A stretch of DNA of 43,503 bases from Planctomycetota bacterium (GTDB taxonomy: Bacteria; Planctomycetota; Planctomycetia; Pirellulales; Pirellulaceae): the NCBI GenBank assembly GCA_963204965.1, contig CAUJKA010000503.1, positions 1 to 43,503 of the forward strand, given 5' to 3'. Made by a program: the position numbers and the translations under genes. Below the pieces are notes generated by a model. That model searched no databases. It was not told the origin of the DNA and saw only the letters and a program-made list of their open reading frames with translations. This document shows, one piece after another, positions 16,234-23,661 of the stretch (positions are counted from its first letter, which is position 1; each line of letters opens with the position of its first letter).

Positions 16234-17034
16234 ATGTCAATCAATGTAACCTGCCCGAGCTGCTTCACGCGTTTCTCAGTCAACGACAAGTTTGCTGGTA
16301 AAAGCGGACCTTGCCCGAAGTGCAAGTCTGTGATCAAGATCCCGGAGAAATCCGAAGAGGTCGTGATTCATGCTCCTAAAGCCGACATTCCTACGGACAG
16401 TAAGGGCAAGTCGGTCATCGCGCCGATTCGTCGGCAAGAAACCAAACTGAGCATGCCCGTGATCGTGGGCGCTTCTCTTGGAGCTATCATAACCTTGGGA
16501 CTGGCTTTGGCGTTTGGCATCAGCAAGACTCCGCCTCCCGGCGCGATGTTGTGCCTTGGAGCCTTTGCGTTGGCTATTCCATTGGTCGTAGCTGGGTATT
16601 GGTTTTTGCAGAGCGATGAACTGGAGGGATTTAAAGGAAAAGAGATGTGGGTCCGCGCGGGGATCGTGGCTTCCGTATTCTCTCTTTCTTGGCTGATCTA
16701 CGTCTTCATGCCTCCGTTGATTGGCAGTCATGATCGCGTTAGCGAGATTACACCGGTTGAAATGGTGATCATGATCGCCGCGATGATCGCCGTTGGAACA
16801 GCAGCAAGCGTGTTGGCTCTCGAGCTTGAGATCGCTCAAGGGCTCATGCACTTCATGCTGTACTTTGTAATCACCTTCATTCTCGCTTGGCTTTCCGGAG
16901 CACCGCTTAGCGAGTTCATTCCTGGAACGCCCAGAGATGGTGACAAAAAGCCTAGCGTGAATCAACCAGCTAATCCGGCCAACCCAGCCGCGCCGACTGA
17001 GGAACCGAAGCGACCACCCAACTTGTTGCAGTAA
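16234..17034 (+). CDS. MJ0042-type zinc-finger membrane protein
   Basis: 266 residues. The N-terminus is a zinc ribbon, C7-P-S-C10 ... C27-P-K-C30 (VTCPSCFTRFSVNDKFAGKSG, GPCPKC), of the MJ0042/zinc-ribbon kind common in planctomycetes. After a polar linker come about five membrane segments (VIVGASLGAIITLGLALAF; MLCLGAFALAIPLVVAGYWF; WVRAGIVASVFSLSWLIYVF; MVIMIAAMIAVGTAASVLAL; FMLYFVITFILAWL), then a Pro/Asn-rich tail. The ribbon faces the cytoplasm and may bind nucleic acid or protein. Function unknown. Forty bases upstream of the ferrochelatase gene, so co-transcription is likely. Confidence 0.72.
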   Translation: MSINVTCPSCFTRFSVNDKFAGKSGPCPKCKSVIKIPEKSEEVVIHAPKADIPTDSKGKSVIAPIRRQETKLSMPVIVGASLGAIITLGLALAFGISKTPPPGAMLCLGAFALAIPLVVAGYWFLQSDELEGFKGKEMWVRAGIVASVFSLSWLIYVFMPPLIGSHDRVSEITPVEMVIMIAAMIAVGTAASVLALELEIAQGLMHFMLYFVITFILAWLSGAPLSEFIPGTPRDGDKKPSVNQPANPANPAAPTEEPKRPPNLLQ

Positions 17035-17074
17035 CTATTACTGCAGTAACTAAAACTCGAAATCGTACAGCAGC

Positions 17075-18115
17075 ATGCCACAATCGATCGATTGCATCCT
17101 CTTTGTTTCGTTCGGTGGTCCGGAAGGCCCCAACGATGTGATTCCATTTCTTGAAAATGTCTTGCGGGGCAAACCGGTACCAAGAGAAAGATTGCTTGAA
17201 GTCGCCGAACACTATCAACACTTTGGCGGCATCAGTCCAATCAATGATCAGAATCGCGAGATCATGGCGAGTTTAGAAGCCGGGCTCCGCGACGCAAAGC
17301 TGAACTTGCCTGTGATCTGGGGCAATCGCAACTGGAAGCCGTACATTGCGGACGCCTTTGCTGAGATGCAACAACGCGGGCTCAAAAATGCTCTGCCGAT
17401 CTTCACGAACATGTTTAGTTCGTACTCGGGTTGCCGACAGTATCGAGAGAATATCCAAGATGCGATTCAAACATCGTGCGGCGGACAACAGCTAACGGTT
17501 CCACGACTGCGATTCGGATTCAACCACCCGCTTTTCATCGACGCGCAAGTTAGTCTTATCGGAGAAGCCTATTCTCGCTTGACCGAAGAGCAACGCGCAT
17601 CATCCCGGCTGCTCTATTCGGCACATAGCATTCCGAACTCGATGTCGGACAACTGTAATTATGTTGCTCAGCTCAAGGAAGCTGGCCGATTGATCGCTCA
17701 GCAACTGAAGATTGAGAACTGGGATTTGGTTTACCAGAGCCGCAGTGGGCCGCCTCAACAACCGTGGCTTGAGCCAGACATCAGTGATCGCATTCGAGAA
17801 TTGGCCGTGGAGGGAACGCAAGCCGTTGTCGTTGCGCCGCTTGGATTTGTTTCCGACCACATGGAAGTATTGTTCGATTTGGACACCGAGGCGAAAGCCA
17901 CTTGCGATGAACTTGGAATGGTCTATTCACGAGCGAGCGCAGTGGGAACACATCCGATGTTCACACAAATGTTGATTGAGCTAATCCAAGAGCGACTGAA
18001 TGAAGGCTCAACGCGAAGATCGATCGGCAGCATGCCTCCATTGCACGATGTGTGTCCCGAGAACTGCTGTCTCTACCCGCGGCCTACCGGACGGCCAAGT
18101 GAACGACCCGCTTAG
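17075..18115 (+). CDS. hemH: Ferrochelatase, probable [2Fe-2S] type
   Basis: 346 residues. Inserts Fe2+ into protoporphyrin IX (or coproporphyrin III in the CPD pathway) to make haem; cytoplasmic or membrane-associated. Family motifs: FVSFGGPEGPNDVIPFLENV, HFGGISPIN, YSAHSIPNSM with catalytic His184, VYQSRSGPPQQPWLEPDI, and GFVSDHMEVLFDLDTEA with catalytic Glu264. Cys120 in SSYSGCRQYRENI and a C-terminal Cys327-x3-Cys331-Cys332 cluster (HDVCPENCCLYPRP) give four Cys placed like those that ligate a [2Fe-2S] cluster in actinobacterial ferrochelatases. Which porphyrin is used cannot be decided here. Supplies haem for the many CxxCH proteins nearby (inference). No Shine-Dalgarno. Confidence 0.93.
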   Translation: MPQSIDCILFVSFGGPEGPNDVIPFLENVLRGKPVPRERLLEVAEHYQHFGGISPINDQNREIMASLEAGLRDAKLNLPVIWGNRNWKPYIADAFAEMQQRGLKNALPIFTNMFSSYSGCRQYRENIQDAIQTSCGGQQLTVPRLRFGFNHPLFIDAQVSLIGEAYSRLTEEQRASSRLLYSAHSIPNSMSDNCNYVAQLKEAGRLIAQQLKIENWDLVYQSRSGPPQQPWLEPDISDRIRELAVEGTQAVVVAPLGFVSDHMEVLFDLDTEAKATCDELGMVYSRASAVGTHPMFTQMLIELIQERLNEGSTRRSIGSMPPLHDVCPENCCLYPRPTGRPSERPA

Positions 18116-18142
18116 ATACTAGCTGGAAAAGCATCGTAGAAG

Positions 18143-18240
18143 TCGTGCTCCTGCTCAATGAACTGGTGCTCGTAATCGTAATCGAACGACCGCATTCGAG
18201 CACGAGCACCGTCTTCGACTGAGCACGAGCACGAAGATGC
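18143..18240. repeat. Hexamer-armed inverted repeat, copy 2
   Basis: Second copy of the element at 9022. The left arm TCGTGCTCCTGCTC (18143-18156) pairs with GAGCACGAGCACGA (18221-18234) with one mismatch. The loop carries the 29-base core (18164-18192) identical to copy 1 and an extra inner pair (CGAGCACGAGCACCG around 18198-18212). It lies between the converging ferrochelatase and DUF72 genes, so it may terminate both. Confidence 0.75.
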
Positions 18241-18275
18241 GAGCAACGAAGCGGCTTGAGAAAACGCTGCCGCAC

Positions 18276-19202
18276 TTAAAACAGCATCTGCTGCGTCGGT
18301 GTTTCAGGTCGCATCGATTGAACATCCTGAAAGTCACCAATGGGATTGCGACTGGGATGTCGAGCTGAGTATTCCAGTTGAATCAATGCATGAAGTTTTT
18401 GTGCGAGCTTAGGTGCGTAGCGATCGTCGGGAGAATGAGTGAAGACGTAAGGCATCAGACCTTGATCGATCCAATCGCAAATGATCTTGGACCACTCAAT
18501 CCAATAGTCGGTCACTTCATCGTCTCGATTGCGACCAATCAACCTTACCATCGGCTTCGAACCTGTAACGGTTGTGCGAAATGGGCTGCGTGGCTTTCGC
18601 GATTGCGACTCGCGCTCGCTCGCATCGCTAGGTGGTAATGAATACAGCGGTCGCGAATCAAACGAAACGCGGTCGATGCTTCGACTGCGCAGGAGTTGGT
18701 CCAACTGAGCTTCGCACGTGCTTTGATCAAACCAATCTTGATGGCGAACTTCGACAGCCCATGGCCACTCTATGGGAAGCTTTTCAAGAAACGATTCGAG
18801 CCGCTTGAAATCTCGCCCGGAAAAGCTCGGCCCAAGTTGAAGGAAGGTCGGCCCCAATCGCTTGTGTTCGGCTAAGACTTGCAGTCGTTGAAGAAACTGA
18901 TCGAGTTCTGCTTCGCAATTTTGAAGCGCTTTATCATGGCTGATTACGCGCGGGAATTTGAAGCAGAATTCAAAGCCAGTCACGCTGTCGCCCGCCCAGC
19001 GAGTGATCTGATCGATGCTGGGCAACCCATAAAATGTGCTGTTGCCTTCGGAGATTCCGAACCAAGAGCTATACCATTGCAAAATATTTTTTGCGGCCGT
19101 TCCAGCCGGGTAAACCGTTCCGCCCCAGTGTTTGCAGGCCCAAACCGGGCATCCCAGACGGTAGGGCCAAGCGGACCAGGACGGTAATTTTGGAGTTCGC
19201 AT
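18276..19202 (-). CDS. DUF72 family protein
   Basis: 308 residues from ATG 19202 (GGTGAG upstream); a GTG at 19214 is also in frame. DUF72 is a TIM-barrel-like family of unknown activity. Family motifs: LGCPVWACKHWGGTVYPAG, YSSWFGISEGNSTFYGLPS, FEFCFKFPRVISHDKAL, LQLGPSFSGRDFKRLESFL, AVEVRHQDWF and the C-terminal MPYVFTHSPDDRYAPKLA. Cytoplasmic. Alone on the minus strand, 3' end facing the ferrochelatase gene. Nothing in the neighbourhood indicates its role. Confidence 0.87.
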   Translation of the reverse strand: MRTPKLPSWSAWPYRLGCPVWACKHWGGTVYPAGTAAKNILQWYSSWFGISEGNSTFYGLPSIDQITRWAGDSVTGFEFCFKFPRVISHDKALQNCEAELDQFLQRLQVLAEHKRLGPTFLQLGPSFSGRDFKRLESFLEKLPIEWPWAVEVRHQDWFDQSTCEAQLDQLLRSRSIDRVSFDSRPLYSLPPSDASERESQSRKPRSPFRTTVTGSKPMVRLIGRNRDDEVTDYWIEWSKIICDWIDQGLMPYVFTHSPDDRYAPKLAQKLHALIQLEYSARHPSRNPIGDFQDVQSMRPETPTQQMLF

Positions 19203-19741
19203 TCTCTCACCCACCCGCCAAAATGACTACGCCAAACCCGCCTTCATAAACCCTGTGCGACGACGCCAACCACTAACGACTATTACCGGCAGTCATGCAG
19301 CCTTCGTAGCGTCGTAAAGTTATGTGCTGCGGCCGCCTGGGGTTAGACCGCCCACGGATCCGCCTGGGGACACAGCATTGCAAAATCAACCTCGAAACTG
19401 CTTTTGACAATGGAAATTCTAAGGGCGAAGCCAACTGAGATCTTGTGTCCGGACCAGCATTTGCGGGATTTGCATCCTTTGACATTAGATCCTTGCCCAC
19501 TTATCATTAAGAAGACATAAGCTGATCGCCGAAGATCTGCTTGAAGCCCATCCCACCTAACTTCACCCGCGATCGTAACCACGACGCATACACAAGTGAA
19601 GCCCACCTGCCCATCCCACCTATCATCGTTGTCACCTCTGCATCCCTGCAGAACAGTACTTCGATTCCAAATTCAACAACGTTAGTTTTTGATTGTCCCC
19701 AAAGCGGATCGTCCGCCTTCATATCCCTAGGAGTAAGCTAG
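19203..19741. other. Divergent spacer upstream of the DUF1501 cluster
   Basis: No gene recognised. It should contain the promoter of the 19.7-28.5 kb cluster. A 14-base direct repeat, GCCCATCCCACCTA, occurs at 19546-19559 and 19609-19622 (63 bases apart), upstream of the DUF1501 ATG; it could be a paired activator site. No clear sigma consensus was seen. Confidence 0.4.
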
Positions 19742-21040
19742 ATGAAATGTTTCGATAACAGCCTGTCGCGCAGAAATTTTCTAACCGTCGGTGCATTGGG
19801 CAGCTTAACACTGGCCGACTTCTTGCGGATGCGAAGTCTTCACGCTGATCAAAAACACTACGACTTCATTCCAGCAAAAGCGGACAGCGTTATTCACGTC
19901 TTCTTGCCCGGTGGAATGGCGCACCAAGAGTCATGGGATCCTAAGCCTTACAGCCCGTTGGAATACCGCGGCGAAATGGGCTCAATCAAAACCAACACTG
20001 GCGAAGTGATCAGCGAAACGTTGCCCAAGATGGCTGCCATCGCTAACAAGTACGCGATCATTCGCTCGATGACTCACGGCGAGGCTGCTCACGAACGCGG
20101 CACGCACAACATGTTCACAGGTAACAAGCCTAGTCCAGCGCTGATCTATCCAAGCTTTGGTAGTGTGATCAGTCACGAATACGGCCCACGTGAAAACTTG
20201 CCAGCTTACGTTTGCATTCCGAATCGTCCTAACGAGTTTGCTGGAAGTGGATTCTTGAGCACTTCACACGCTCCGTTCAGCTTAGGCGCGGACCCAGCGA
20301 ACAACGGATTCAAGGTACAAGACTTGAATCTTCCCAACGGAGTCGACGAAGCTCGCTTCGCGAGACGACGAGCCGCCTTGTCGACAGTAAACGATTACTT
20401 CGCTGCCCGCCACAACGCTGACACCGTCTCCGCCATGGATAGCTTCTATGAGCGCGCCTATGGTTTGATCAGTTCTCCGAAGGCTCGCGAAGCTTTTGAT
20501 CTTGATAAAGAAGATAAGGCTCTACGCGAAGCCTATGGAATGAACACTGCTGGACAGCGATTGCTGCTTGCACGTCGTTTGGTCGAAGCGGGAAGTCGTT
20601 TCGTCTCGCTGACCTACGGTGGCTGGGACATGCACGACAACATTACTCCAAACACTCGCAATCAAATGCCACCGCTAGACCAAGCGTTGGCTGCACTGCT
20701 GAATGACTTGGACTCGCGTGGATTGTTGCAACGCACCATCGTGATGGTCAGCAGCGAATTCGGACGCACTCCAAAGATCAACGCAACTGCTGGTCGCGAT
20801 CACTGGCCAAAGGTGTTCAGCGTGATGATGGCTGGTGGTGGAATCAAGGGTGGCACGATCTACGGCACATCCGATCCAACTGCTTCAGAGCCTGATCTGG
20901 ACCCAGTCGAGCCAGCTGATTTGGCAACAACTGTATTCCATCTGCTAGGCATCGTCGCTGACAAGGAGCTTATGGCTCCTGGCGATCGACCAATTGAAAT
21001 CGTCGACGGCGGCAAGGTTATCAAGGATTTGATCGCTTAG
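19742..21040 (+). CDS. DUF1501 family Tat-exported protein (cluster 1)
   Basis: 432 residues. Twin-arginine signal LSRRNFLTVGALGSLTLADFLRM. DUF1501 has an alkaline-phosphatase/sulfatase-like fold; typical blocks are HVFLPGGMAHQESWDPKP, YAIIRSMTHGEAAHERGTHNMFTG, RRLVEAGSRFVSLTYGGWDMHDN, VMVSSEFGRTPKINATAGRDHWP and VFHLLGI. The His/Asp-rich motifs (GGWDMH, GRDHW) suggest a metal site, but no activity is established. Folded-state export by Tat fits a cofactor-containing protein. First gene of the four-gene plus-strand cluster; the 163-base gap to the next gene carries a hairpin. Confidence 0.9.
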   Translation: MKCFDNSLSRRNFLTVGALGSLTLADFLRMRSLHADQKHYDFIPAKADSVIHVFLPGGMAHQESWDPKPYSPLEYRGEMGSIKTNTGEVISETLPKMAAIANKYAIIRSMTHGEAAHERGTHNMFTGNKPSPALIYPSFGSVISHEYGPRENLPAYVCIPNRPNEFAGSGFLSTSHAPFSLGADPANNGFKVQDLNLPNGVDEARFARRRAALSTVNDYFAARHNADTVSAMDSFYERAYGLISSPKAREAFDLDKEDKALREAYGMNTAGQRLLLARRLVEAGSRFVSLTYGGWDMHDNITPNTRNQMPPLDQALAALLNDLDSRGLLQRTIVMVSSEFGRTPKINATAGRDHWPKVFSVMMAGGGIKGGTIYGTSDPTASEPDLDPVEPADLATTVFHLLGIVADKELMAPGDRPIEIVDGGKVIKDLIA

Positions 21041-21063
21041 TTGCGAATCTTGTTTGCGAACTC

Positions 21064-21091
21064 AACGCGTGCTGCTTTTGTAGCACGCGTT
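21064..21091 (+). terminator. Hairpin between DUF1501 and PPC genes
   Basis: AACGCGTGCT-GCTTTTGT-AGCACGCGTT is a perfect 10-bp stem with an 8-base loop, 23 bases after the DUF1501 stop. No T-run follows, so it may be a partial terminator or an mRNA-stabilising/processing hairpin that lowers expression of the downstream three genes. Confidence 0.5.
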
Positions 21092-21203
21092 CAATGTCAA
21101 AAAATCTCGGATTAGCAGGCTGGCACAGGGAGAGTGCTTGAAAGCAATGTATCGGCTACCTGGTGGAATCTTTGGTAGGCGAGCTTAATAGGATAAGTGC
21201 AAA

Positions 21204-23654
21204 GTGAGATACACTGCACATCGTCTGTTCCGCGTAGGTGTTGTTGGCACGTTAGCTTTGTTGACTACTGTAGCTCAAGCTGATGATCCACAAGTTGGTC
21301 GAGTTAATCCATCGGGTTACGTTCGTGGCCAAGAAGTTGAGATGGAATTAACTGGAGCTCGGATTGGCGACGCTACTAAGTTGCTGCTATTTCAGCCTGG
21401 AGTCGAACAAGTCAGTTTGACTACAGAAGGCGACAATAAGGCGAAGTTCAAAGTCAAGATTGCCGCCGATTGTCAGCCCGGCCTCCATTCTTTACGATTG
21501 GCTACGAAGACCGGCCTGAGCAACGTGATCTACTTCGGCGTAGGAACGATGCCAGTTGTTGACGAAGTTGAACCCAATAGTGAGTTCACTGCGCCGCAAA
21601 CCGTTCCGATTAACTCGACCGTTCAAGGCTTGTGCAAGAACGAAGACGTCGACTATTACTCAGTTGAATTAGCTGAAGGTCAAAAGCTAACTGTTGAACT
21701 CGAAGGATTACGCCTGGGAACAGATTTCTTTGATCCCTTCGTCGCGATCCTTGATGAAAATCGATTCGAAGTTGCACGAAGTGATGACGCTGCGTTGATT
21801 CAACAAGATTGCGTGTGCTCGTTTACAGCTCCCAAGGCTGGCAAGTATATCGTCATTGTTCGCGAAAGCAGCTTTGGTGGAAATGATCGTGCCTTCTATC
21901 GACTTCACGTAGGTGATTATCCGCGACCGCTGTCGATTGTTCCTTCGGGAGGCCGTCCAGGCGAATCGATCCAAACAACCGTCGTTGATGCTAATGGTCA
22001 GTCATGGTCAGAAACGATTCAATTGCCGGCTGTTGCTGGAGACTTCAAATACACGGCTACGCGTGACGGCAAATTCGCTCCTTCACCAAACGTTCTTCGA
22101 GTCGAAGATATTCCGAACTATGCAGAAACAGCCGGTGACGAAACTAGTCGCGACGCAATCGTAGCGGTAGCACTGCCCGCAGCGTTCAATGGAGTCCTAG
22201 AAAAGCCAGGCGATGTCGACTGGTTCAAGGTCGTCGGCAAGAAAGACCAGACCATTGAGTTCACTGTCTTTGGCCGTCGTACTCTTCGATCGCCGCTGGA
22301 TAGCTGGCTGGAGATCTACAACGCACAAGGCGGGCGTCTAGCAGCAAACGATGACAACGGTGGCAAGCCTGACAGTTATCTCTCGTTCAAGTTCCCAGCC
22401 GACGGCGAGTTCTTGATTTCAATCCGCGACCAATTGAACGAAGGTAGTCCCTTCCACGCCTATCGCATTGAGGCCTCGCCTCCCAAGGCATCGCTGGACT
22501 TGGACATTGATGAACTACAACGTTACGTCTCGCAAGTTTTGGAAGTACCTCAGGGCGGTCAGATGGCCGTGCTTCTTCGAGCCAAACGAGCAAACTTTGG
22601 TGGACCGCTCAACCTACGACTTGAAGGAGCTCCCGCAGGTCTGGAACTGGTGAATCCGAAGTTCGAAGCTAACGACGCTTTTATTCCCATGATGATTCGC
22701 GGCAAGAAAGATGCGCCAATCGATGCCGCACTTGCATCGCTGATTGCTGAAACACCTGCCGAAGCACAACCAGTTGTCAGAGGCGAACTCACTCAGCGAA
22801 CTATGATGGTTCGTGGTCAGAATAATGTTGACGTTTGGGGACACGACTCGAACAAGCTTTCGATTGCGCTCACTGAAGAATTGCCGTTTACGATTAGTGT
22901 TGATCAGCCTCAAGTTCCTTTGACTCGAATGGGCAACACAGATTACACAGTTCGAGTTGTGCGTAAGGAAGGTTATAAGGACGCGATTCCATTGCGAGTC
23001 CTCTACAATCCGAACGGCGTTTCCGCGAGCGGATCGGTTTCGATTCCCGAAGGACAAAACGAAGTCAAGATTCCCGTCACAGCCAATGGACAAGCTCAGT
23101 TGGGAACATTCCCGATTACAGTTCTAGCCAACCCCAAGTCTCGTAACGCTCGCGTGTGGTGCTCGACTGAGTTCATTAAGCTGGAAGTTCTCGAGCCGTT
23201 CTTTGACTTTAAGTTTCCTAAGGCTGTCATCACCCAAGGGGAATCAGGCTTCATTGTTGTAGCGGTCGAAGGCAAACGTCCACCCGAGGGAACGGTTGAA
23301 CTGGAGCTGGTTGGAATTCCGGCTGGCGTGACCTGTTCGCAACCCAAGATTGCCTGGACTGAAGGCACCGAGCAAGTTAGCTTCCCAGTTTCGATAGCCG
23401 CTGATGGCCGAGTAGGTCAACACAAGACACTGGTAGTTAAGGCTACGATCACAAGACCTGCTGGTCTGATCAATCAAACTCAAGGAACGGGCGAACTGCA
23501 AATCGTTCCACCACCACCTAAACCGGCTGCTGAAGTTGTCGCTGCTGCACCAGCGCCAGCCCCCGCAGCAGCGCCATCAGCCCCGCCAGCCAAGCCGCTT
23601 AGTCGATTGGAACAGCTTCGACAGGCTCAAAACGCTCAGAAAGGTTCGGAGTAA
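21204..23654 (+). CDS. PPC-domain secreted protein
   Basis: 816 residues starting with GTG (AGGAT about 9 bases upstream). Signal peptide MRYTAHRLFRVGVVGTLALLTTVAQA. An N-terminal Ig-like/IPT-type domain (VGRVNPSGYVRGQEVEMELTG) is followed by two bacterial pre-peptidase C-terminal (PPC) beta-sandwiches at about 120-235 (EVEPNSEFTAPQTVP ... DVDYYSVELAEGQKLTVEL) and 315-430 (GVLEKPGDVDWFKVVGKKDQ), then further beta-sandwich repeats and a Pro/Ala tail (PAPAPAAAPSAPPAKP) ending SRLEQLRQAQ. No catalytic domain seen, so probably a structural or substrate-binding envelope protein. Ends 7 bases before the next start: clearly co-transcribed. Confidence 0.85.
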   Translation: MRYTAHRLFRVGVVGTLALLTTVAQADDPQVGRVNPSGYVRGQEVEMELTGARIGDATKLLLFQPGVEQVSLTTEGDNKAKFKVKIAADCQPGLHSLRLATKTGLSNVIYFGVGTMPVVDEVEPNSEFTAPQTVPINSTVQGLCKNEDVDYYSVELAEGQKLTVELEGLRLGTDFFDPFVAILDENRFEVARSDDAALIQQDCVCSFTAPKAGKYIVIVRESSFGGNDRAFYRLHVGDYPRPLSIVPSGGRPGESIQTTVVDANGQSWSETIQLPAVAGDFKYTATRDGKFAPSPNVLRVEDIPNYAETAGDETSRDAIVAVALPAAFNGVLEKPGDVDWFKVVGKKDQTIEFTVFGRRTLRSPLDSWLEIYNAQGGRLAANDDNGGKPDSYLSFKFPADGEFLISIRDQLNEGSPFHAYRIEASPPKASLDLDIDELQRYVSQVLEVPQGGQMAVLLRAKRANFGGPLNLRLEGAPAGLELVNPKFEANDAFIPMMIRGKKDAPIDAALASLIAETPAEAQPVVRGELTQRTMMVRGQNNVDVWGHDSNKLSIALTEELPFTISVDQPQVPLTRMGNTDYTVRVVRKEGYKDAIPLRVLYNPNGVSASGSVSIPEGQNEVKIPVTANGQAQLGTFPITVLANPKSRNARVWCSTEFIKLEVLEPFFDFKFPKAVITQGESGFIVVAVEGKRPPEGTVELELVGIPAGVTCSQPKIAWTEGTEQVSFPVSIAADGRVGQHKTLVVKATITRPAGLINQTQGTGELQIVPPPPKPAAEVVAAAPAPAPAAAPSAPPAKPLSRLEQLRQAQNAQKGSE

Positions 23655-23661
23655 TCACGCT

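Noticed and set aside
16276..16965. 229-codon ORF antisense to the zinc-finger membrane protein
   Set aside because: The plus frame has a complete zinc ribbon and five membrane segments; the antisense translation is Arg/Ser/His-rich noise.
23536..23661. N-terminal extension of the DUF1549/DUF1553 protein
   Set aside because: It overlaps the Pro/Ala tail of the PPC gene, and the signal peptide begins at 23662.
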